Assembly: GCF_023343835.1 (NCBI RefSeq)
Contig: NC_064447.1
Location: 6,588,001 to 6,652,000 of the forward strand
DNA: 64,000 nt
Direction of reading: 5' to 3'
Source of the DNA: Lagopus muta
Taxonomy: Eukaryota; Chordata; Aves; Galliformes; Phasianidae
In this document: piece by piece, positions 57,401 to 64,000 of the stretch
Numbering within the stretch: position 1 is the stretch's first letter
How the letters are laid out: each line of letters starts with the position of its first letter
Notes under the pieces: model-generated
Told to the model about the DNA's origin: nothing
Databases searched by the model: none
The model's input: only the letters and a program-made list of their open reading frames with translations
Made by a program: the position numbers and the translations under genes

Positions 57401-60400
57401 AGAAATTCACATGTTTCACTGATGTGAGGGGTAACAAAACAAAGTCACCTTTTCTATAAACAGCAGCTGCATAGCGGGAAACATTACTTGCAGCTTGTGA
57501 AGAGCAGAAAGTTTGTTTGTCCATCAGCTTCCTGCAAACAGATGAATGCTGTAAGATTATATTCTACAGGCAATGTGGCACATAGATGCTAAAAGGCCTG
57601 AAATTACCAATTCCCAAAATAGTCTATCAGCAAACACTTTATATACAAAGGCCAGTTTTGTTGAACATTTTAATCTATAACCTGCATGAGGGCACCCAGT
57701 GCACTCCACTAAGTTTGCAGACAACATCAAGTAAGGCAAGACTGTTGATCTGCTTCAGGTCAGGAAGGCTCTGCAGATGGACCTAGATTAGATCAACGGG
57801 CCAAGCACAGTTATATGACATGAACTAAGGGTAAGTGCTGGGTCATTAACAACCCATGCAGCAGCACAGCCTTGGGGCAGAGTGGCTGGAAATCTGTCCA
57901 GGAAGAGAACCTGAGTGTGCTGTGCTGGTCAGCAGCCAGCTAACGAGGCCAAGAAGGCCAGTGGCATCCTAGTCTGCATCAGAAATACTGTGGCCAGCAG
58001 GACTGGAAAGTGATTGATCCTTTGCATGCAGTGCTGGTGAGGCCACACCTTGAGCACTGCAATCAGTTTCAGGCCCTCATTACAGGAAGGATACTGACTT
58101 GACTGAGCACGTGCAGAGAAGAGCAATGAAGCTGGGGACTACAGAACAACATTAGGAGAAATGACTGAGGGAATTGGGGTTGTTTAGTCTGGAGAAAAGA
58201 AGGCTAAGGAGAGACATCATCACTCTCTGCAACTGCCTGAAAGGAGGCTGCAGCAAGGAGGTGTTGGTGCCTTTTCTCAGGTGACAGGTCACAACAAAAC
58301 AAGTTGTGCCAGGGAGGTTTAGATTGGATATCAGGAAGACTGCTTTCATAGAGAGGGTTGCAAAGCATTGGAATGGGCTGCAGAAGGAGATGGTGGAGTC
58401 CTCATTCCTGGAGGTATTTAAGAGGTGTGGATGGACATGAGTCTAATGCACATACCTCTGCCTACGACAGAAATGAAGGAAAGCAAAAGGACACCTACGA
58501 GGAATAGGTACTTGTTTCATCTGTACAAGTGCCATCTACATTGAGAGCAATCTGTTCTCCTTTGCTGCGACAGTAGTTTGGATTCAAAGTGTCAATGGCC
58601 ATTTCCAGTTCAACCTAAAAAATGTGAAGACAAATAATTACAATGGCAGAACTCCAAATGAATCACCAATTGAACTTATAAATTACAGCCATCACCTCGC
58701 TTTTTTCCCCTCCATGTTATTTGTAAACAGAACTGGTGACCAGTCCCTGGTAGTGATGGTAGATTTATGTCTGCACTGGGCCTAAAAACGTAAATGTTTG
58801 CTAATTCTAATTTAAAAAATCCTTAACATAACATAATACACACTAACTTCAAACTTCACGTAAGCACTCTCAACTATTTCCCAGAAAAATATCCTGCTAT
58901 CACAGACCTATTTGTGTTCTTTTTTATTTTTTAACATGAGACATTTTTAAATCAGAGCTACAGGTTTGCAATACGTCTGCAGGTAAGTGTGACCATTCTG
59001 GCTTTGGTTATACTTTCACCACCCCACTGATTCTCAAAGAGGACTGCTGGTGGTTCATAGACAGGCAAGAGAAGAATGAAGACACACAATGACTCTAAAA
59101 GACAAAGCATGCCTTCAAACCTCAACCCTCTTCTAAATATTGTGAAAATCTTTTAAACCAATCTTGTACAGAATGAATAATAGTAGCCAGACTTCCCTGA
59201 ATGATTCTGTTTTTATATTGTTTTTTTCCATTGTGACTTTAACTCCTCTCTTAATAAACCATTCTTTTAAGCCCAAGCACAGAGATCTGGTCCCACAAGC
59301 TGCACACTTAGCTTAGCAGCACAGTGTAATGATCTGAAGCACGTTGCAGACAGCATTAAAACAACTTTCAGAGACTGGACTCAAATGATGACCAACCTTT
59401 TGCTGCTTTGGTTTTATCTTCGCTGATAAATGTGTAACATCATCATATGTCATGGAAGCTGGACGAATTGGATACTGGAAAACACATTGATTTCATAAAA
59501 ATTCTTAATTTAAAGACAACAGAATTCCATAGAAATTAATTAAACCCTGCCTGCCCCTTCACATGTAAAGCCACTTTCCAGATGGTTACAAGATCTCAGT
59601 AAACGACTTTTTTAATCTTGTGAGTCATCAGATCTCAGAGTTTGGTTAGAAAGCCTTCCCTTCCACCCTCCATTCCTGTCACTTCACTCTTTTCCATTTC
59701 CTGCCTCCAACACATCACTGTGCTGTAAGACAAGAAAACCCTACAACATATTAATCCAGTTGAAAAAGGATGTGATAGAAGCCACAAAAACCCATTAACT
59801 GATATCACCTCTCTGGAGATTTATTTATCTAGAAGTAAAATACATGTGAGTTTTCACCAGCAGTGTCAGCCTACACGATCTGGTCCACATATGGTCACAT
59901 TTAGTCACCTGATCCTCTGTTCTGAACTATTTGGGGATGCTGAGACCACAGTGTGGTGCCCAGATGAAGTCTTCCAGCAAGGCAGCAGCCTGCTCAGAGC
60001 TGCCATTTGTCCAGAACATGCAGAGCAACCCATCATGAAGCTGCACATGCTGGGCAGAAGACCTGGACAGGAGGCTATGCCAGTTAGCACCACTGGCTTA
60101 TAATGAATATCTCATCCATCAGCCCCAAAAGAGCTCCCACTCTGCAGATAGGGAAAGTGAACCACAAAGATAAAACGATGAGAGAAATTCAGTGAACAGA
60201 ATGGGAAACAGATCTTCAAATTTCAAGCATATTTCCACCTTTAATCACTCATCAGTTTTATCTCCACAGCATAAGGGGTCTCTTCTGATGACTCACACTG
60301 GTTATGAACACTGATGGCATTGTCTTAGACAGGATGAGTCCTAAATAAACATTTGTTCAGTAAAGTTACAAAAATCAACTTGGCCATTGGCAGAAAATGG

Positions 60401-61565
60401 CCAAGAGACTGCAGATTTATCCAAACCACAATAAGGATATTGCCTACTAAAATAATTCCCTGAGTGTGGCTATAGGCAGTGATTTAATGACAAGTCAATG
60501 CCATAAACAATCACCCCTCTCTTACAAACAGCTTAATACCAGGTGTTTCAACTGAGATGCATGCAGGTTTGCCTGTTCCCTGTAAGAGGTAAATAAAGCT
60601 ATTGCTCCTTCAATCAATTTATTTTAAACAAATTTTCACTAAATAAAAGCTAACTGGAATACCTGAAACAGATACAACTTCTCCAGCAGACTTCTGGCCA
60701 GGAACACATCGATCTAAAAAGCAACACAAACAACTTGCATCAGTTAACAGCTATGTTGGATGGATCCTCAGACGTAAGTACAATCCCTAGAGCTCTAATA
60801 CTGTCAATTTTTGCTTCTAATTATGAATTGCATGTGAGGCTCACTCATGACTCTTGATAAAGGTCTCATCTGCTGATTTTGACTTGTAATATAGCAGCTG
60901 GCCTCTTAGGGAAGAAAAAACAGCACAACTATGATGAGGCAGGAGGCAGCGCTACATATATTTGTCTCTGAAATGAAACAAGAAATTCTTTTGTCTGTGT
61001 GGCTGAAGTGTATCTATCACCACAATCTGAAAAGAAGAGGGTGTTCTCTCTTTGGCAGCAAGACTGAAAGTTAACTTCCTCGCTGCTTTTTTGCCATGAA
61101 AACTTTCTAAGCTAGACAAAACCCACAAAACACCCACATGCCAGATAGGATTTAATACAAGCACTTTGCCACCAACTCCTAAAATCCACAGATGTGTCAC
61201 GATGATCACACACAGACATTTCCATCTTAGGTACCTTCTGAGACACTTCTGTCAAACCCCACAAGCTTGCCCTTGCTCATACCTCTGGTGCTTGAATTCA
61301 TACACAAAGTGAATGGGACACTGGGCTACTGCTTGGGATGGAACAGATCCTTAAGGAAGTCCAGAACTGGAGTAGAACTGTTTGTTTTTAGCAGAAGGTA
61401 TAAACCATTTCAGCTTCATGTATAGCAAGATATGAATTCATCAAAATTATAATGAGAACAATAGAACAGAAGTTGAATAGCACAAAAAAATCTGCACATA
61501 GAACCACAGCTGCCACAAAGCACTTTTACCTCTTGTATAATTGGATCATCTTCTTCATTTGCCAT
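39460..61565 (-). CDS. POLR3E: POLR3E, RNA polymerase III subunit RPC5
   Basis: There are twenty coding exons: 61565-61530, 60713-60663, 59474-59397, 58614-58499, 57531-57449, 56745-56638, 56190-56141, 55862-55743, 55232-55147, 54155-54111, 54026-53935, 53196-53076, 51515-51434, 49280-49221, 48268-48111, 47812-47748, 46461-45965, 42694-42617, 41696-41583 and 39516-39460. All phases agree and give 698 aa (I recall 708 in human). The start is [20 protein letters not shown]; the N-terminal RPC5 domain includes [13 protein letters not shown] and [21 protein letters not shown] metazoan C-terminal extension follows, rich in predicted winged helices ([35 protein letters not shown]), and the protein ends [15 protein letters not shown]5 pairs with RPC4 as a TFIIF-like module of nuclear Pol III, used in initiation and termination. 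The linker near residue 504 is acidic. Confidence 0.97.
39517..45964 (-). other. POLR3E: POLR3E introns 17-19 (3' end of gene)
   Basis: Introns are 39517-41582, 41697-42616 and 42695-45964. Composition is moderately GC-rich towards 43-45 kb with several chance open frames on both strands. There is a 12-bp perfect inverted repeat at 41846-41904. No clear transposon or RNA gene is seen. Confidence 0.6.
41846..41904. repeat. 12-bp perfect inverted repeat, 35-nt spacer
   Basis: Arm CTCATGAGGTGT at 41846-41857 and its reverse complement ACACCTCATGAG at 41893-41904. The CTCATGAG core is itself a palindrome. No flanking structure suggests a transposon. Confidence 0.6.
46462..51433 (-). other. POLR3E: POLR3E introns 13-16
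   Basis: Introns are 46462-47747, 47813-48110, 48269-49220 and 49281-51433. No further exon is needed to keep the frame: exon 13 ends in phase 0 at ...RGRDFV and exon 14 starts MWKF. An open stretch near 49.65-49.72 kb followed by a GT is not supported by the family sequence. Confidence 0.6.
51516..53075 (-). other. POLR3E: POLR3E intron 12
   Basis: Holds a long hairpin-forming inverted repeat at 51969-52014. The sequence right after it (CTAGATGACATTCATTTCT) vaguely resembles a CR1 tail, but the match is too weak to call. Confidence 0.5.
51969..52014. repeat. 46-nt near-perfect hairpin (inverted repeat)
   Basis: CAATCAGA (51969-51976) pairs with TCTGATTG (52007-52014). After a single unpaired T, CCAGGAC (51978-51984) pairs with GTCCTGG (52000-52006). 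After a TAAC bulge, ACCA pairs with TGGT around a CCC loop. In total 19 of 19 stem pairs are Watson-Crick. It lies deep in an intron and would fold on either strand. Confidence 0.8.
54815..54868. repeat. Degenerate GGATTG/TTG simple repeat
   Basis: Plus-strand block of interspersed TTG and GGATT units (for example GTTGTTGGATTTTGTTG) in POLR3E intron 9. Short and irregular, most likely a decayed microsatellite. Confidence 0.55.
57660..58440 (+). mobile_element. CR1 LINE fragment, sense on plus strand, in POLR3E intron 4
   Basis: About 0.78 kb collinear with the CR1 ORF2 3' region. Recognisable blocks are TGCAGACAACATCAAG, CAGAGTGGCTGGAAATCTG, GAGGCCAAGAAGGCCAGTGG, GGTGAGGCCACACCTTGAG, TTGGGGTTGTTTAGTCTGG, GGTTTAGATTGGATATCAGG and CCTGGAGGTATTTAAG. 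Frameshifts and stops break the reverse transcriptase frame, and the terminal octamer repeats are missing, so the copy is dead. It is antisense to POLR3E and ends only about 60 nt from the donor side of exon 4 (58499). Confidence 0.93.
58615..61529 (-). other. POLR3E: POLR3E introns between coding exons 1 and 4
   Basis: Introns are 58615-59396, 59475-60662 and 60714-61529. Ordinary AT-rich intronic DNA. I see no extra exon, RNA gene or repeat family. Confidence 0.6.
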
Positions 61566-61603
61566 GCTAGGATACAAAAAGCTGGCTTATTCCTTGGCAC
61601 AAT
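61566..61603 (-). other. POLR3E: POLR3E 5' UTR part of exon 2
   Basis: A strong minus-strand acceptor (TTTCTTTCAG) puts the exon start at 61603, giving 38 nt of leader before the ATG at 61565-61563. This implies a non-coding first exon in the upstream CpG island. Confidence 0.7.
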
Positions 61604-63480
61604 CTGAAAGAAAACAGATATGTCATATGAGTCACTACATCTGTGCCACGTACCACATGGAGCCCAGACTATTTGTTCAAGTACACTGCTTTCTTTTCAG
61701 AGGCAATGCACTCAGTGTGTGCTGTGAAGGAGTGCTCGTGTTGGCACAACACGGCCCCTCGCACCTCACCACCTCTACCAGCTGCCACCAGCTCCAAAAA
61801 CAAACAAGAGTCTCGAAGGTAATTAAGTTCCCATAACTTTAATGAAAGAGAGAGCACTACAGCAGAGCTCTGCAGTGGGAAGGACAGGCCTTCAGAACTT
61901 GTGTGCAGCACACGCTTTATACCTGTGTGACTACTGCACCCCAGCAGCAACTGGTTTGCAGACAGCATGCCCCAGCTCTGAAATAACCACAGCGCTTGTC
62001 ACAGTCTCTAAGGATGGTGCCATGCAGCTCACCAGCCTTCTTCCCTTCCCAGAAAAATTTCCTTGAAAATAGAAATGGAGAAAGCTTCTGGTTTAAGAGC
62101 TAGGAGAAGCAAAAAGCCTGCGTCAGCCCTGTGCTCAGGACCAGACAGCATTTACACTTGCACTGTGCTGACCCTGCCTACAGCCCACGGCTGAGCACAG
62201 ACCTACTGCTCACACAGGACGGCAGCTCTAAGACACTCCTCTGTTTCCCTCAGACCCTTCAAAACAATGAGAAAACAGAACTTGCCTCAACAGATCTTAC
62301 TCTCACCAGTGACTCACACTCCCCTCTTTGCTGGGCTTCCTACAGAAAGGAGCCAGTGTCAGAGGTCTGTGAGAGGCAGAAGCATCCATGCTACATCCCC
62401 AACTGTGCTGACTTTTTTTCAAGTACACAATTCACCTCTTAACCATTCCAGTATATTTCAACACACACATGGTTTTCTCAAATCATCAGCACACAGTTAT
62501 CCAAGAAATGTGTCACTGAGCTCGACAACCACTGGGCACTCTGCAGTTCCCATGCACACCCATGGCCGCGCTCTTTTCAAGCAGTGAGATGTGTCAGCTC
62601 CAGCTCTGCACAACCCAGGTGCTCAGTACAGTACAGCATGCAGACAGCTTGGCACAAAATGGGGCCTTCACTCAGAACAGAGCAGGCACTGGGAGTGCAC
62701 TCAGCAGGTGTGCACACGGCAGACCCAGAGGTGGGAGCTGTGGGTCTGAGCCCTCTGTCCTTGCCCTGTGTGGGGATGAGGAATCTGCTCCTGCCTGACA
62801 ACACTTTCCAAACAGAAATTCAGATTTCCTGGGCCAAGGTGAGAAAGAGAAACCTAACCTGAAAGACCTGGTTTCTGGTCCTTCATCCAATGCTGTTCTT
62901 TCCATTTTACATGAGATCTTGGGAATCCAGTTCAGTACTTACAGAAAATATCAGATCACAAAGATTAAATTTTTTTTCACCATTTAAGGATAAAGAATGA
63001 CTGCAGGTGCTTTCACTGGAGTACCAGAGTGACAGACCTACCACAGGAAGCAGTGTGTGCCAGAACAGTGCTCAACATTCATGTGAGGAATCCTCTGATC
63101 AGGACAAAGCTTCCACTGAAGACACACAGGCACAATTCTGCATCTGCAGTTTGCATGTATGCATGGCAAATACAAAATGAACCCCACAGGAATAAAAGAA
63201 TGGAATTAAGCTCTAGAAGGTAGCAAGCACAGCCACAAGAGCACTTGTTTCACGTTTTCTTTTGGCAAGATCGCTCTCTTTATAAAGGGACTTTCCTGTG
63301 CATGTCAGCATCAGTGCAAGTTGTCTGTGTGAGTCATTAAACCTTGGAGCACACGAGGGCAGGAGATACAAATCTTCTCAGCACCACCAAGGCTGGGCTG
63401 CCGTAACCACCCTCCCACTGCAATGAGAAAAAACACTGTGGCCAAAAAAGCATAAAACCGCCACGGAGTAACCGAACTCT
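61604..63480 (-). other. POLR3E: POLR3E intron between non-coding exon 1 and the start-codon exon
   Basis: About 1.9 kb of unique-looking sequence. I looked on the plus strand for a Pol III type 2 promoter (A box, and a B box near GGTTCGANTCC) and saw none, and no MIR-like SINE. Confidence 0.5.
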
Positions 63481-64000
63481 TTTCCTCTCGGGTTGAGTCT
63501 CTAGGGCGGCCAGCCCTACGACCCCAACCGCCAACACCGGCACTTCTCACGCAGGACGTGCCGGGTCCCCGCGGTGCGGGCGGGCAGCCAGCAGCCCCGC
63601 TCCCCGACCCGACGCCCCCGATGCCCTCCGGCCCGACCCCTCCCAGGCAGCGCCGCGGCATTCCGCAAAACGGAGCTGCAAAAAGCACACGGGCACCTTC
63701 CACACGTCCGCGATGACGGCGGTGCTGACCCAATTCCGCGCCGTGCCCCGCCGGAGCTTTGCACAGTCATCCGGAGGTCCCCACGCACCGTGAGGCGGCG
63801 CCGCCGCAGCTCCCGCCAGTGCTGAGGGGACGAGGCGCCACGCGCAGCCGCCCTCCGGTACCTCACACGGGGCACGGGCCGGGCCGTCCGTGAGGGAACT
63901 CCGCCCGGCGGGAGCACCGGGGGCCTCCCGTGCCGGGAGAGCCGTGCCGGGCAACCCCGGCCCGACGCCGAGAGGAGCCGAGACGCCGGGCCCGGGCCGG
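63480..64000 (-). promoter_or_regulatory. POLR3E: CpG island, POLR3E promoter and non-coding exon 1 (runs off the right edge)
   Basis: GC and CpG content rise sharply from about 63.48 kb to the end of the window. Possible minus-strand donors for exon 1 are GTGAGA (near 63550) and GTACCG (near 63859), and I cannot choose between them. The open frames here are composition artefacts. Synteny predicts EEF2K further right, but none of it is visible. Confidence 0.7.

Overview
This is vertebrate nuclear DNA and almost certainly a bird, probably a galliform such as chicken. Genes are split by introns with GT-AG borders, promoters lie in CpG islands, there are two CR1 LINE fragments (the typical avian retroposon), and introns are short. 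The gene order matches the METTL9 / MFSD13B / CDR2 / POLR3E neighbourhood known from mammals (human 16p12; as I recall it is chromosome 14 in chicken). No prokaryotic, viral or CRISPR-like system is present.

Layout from left to right. METTL9, a protein-histidine methyltransferase, is on the minus strand with coding exons 1-3 in the window; the rest lies off the left edge. Its CpG-island promoter is at about 6.1-7.3 kb, with an antisense CR1 relic directly upstream. MFSD13B, an MFS transporter-like membrane protein, is also on the minus strand with six coding exons from 21.8 to 11.0 kb. A CpG island at about 23.5-25.1 kb separates it from CDR2, which is on the plus strand with five coding exons from 24.6 to 35.7 kb, so the two genes are divergent. 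CDR2 converges with POLR3E, the RPC5 subunit of RNA polymerase III, on the minus strand with 20 coding exons from 61.6 to 39.5 kb. The POLR3E CpG-island promoter runs off the right edge. All exon borders were placed by hand from conserved protein sequence, splice signals and reading phase. The four reading frames close without a frameshift: 189 codons of METTL9 visible, 466 aa for MFSD13B, 456 aa for CDR2 and 698 aa for POLR3E.

The genes form no pathway. METTL9 modifies proteins, MFSD13B is a putative solute carrier, CDR2 is a cytoplasmic coiled-coil protein that binds MYC in mammals, and POLR3E is part of the Pol III enzyme. The observations most worth following are a CCAAT/CDE/CHR-like cell-cycle promoter module upstream of CDR2, a long near-perfect hairpin in a POLR3E intron, an apparently intact MFSD13B, a Pumilio-type site beside the CDR2 poly(A) signal, and tandem splice acceptors in POLR3E and MFSD13B. 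I found no evidence for a previously undescribed system. Introns and intergenic stretches otherwise look like ordinary non-coding DNA.
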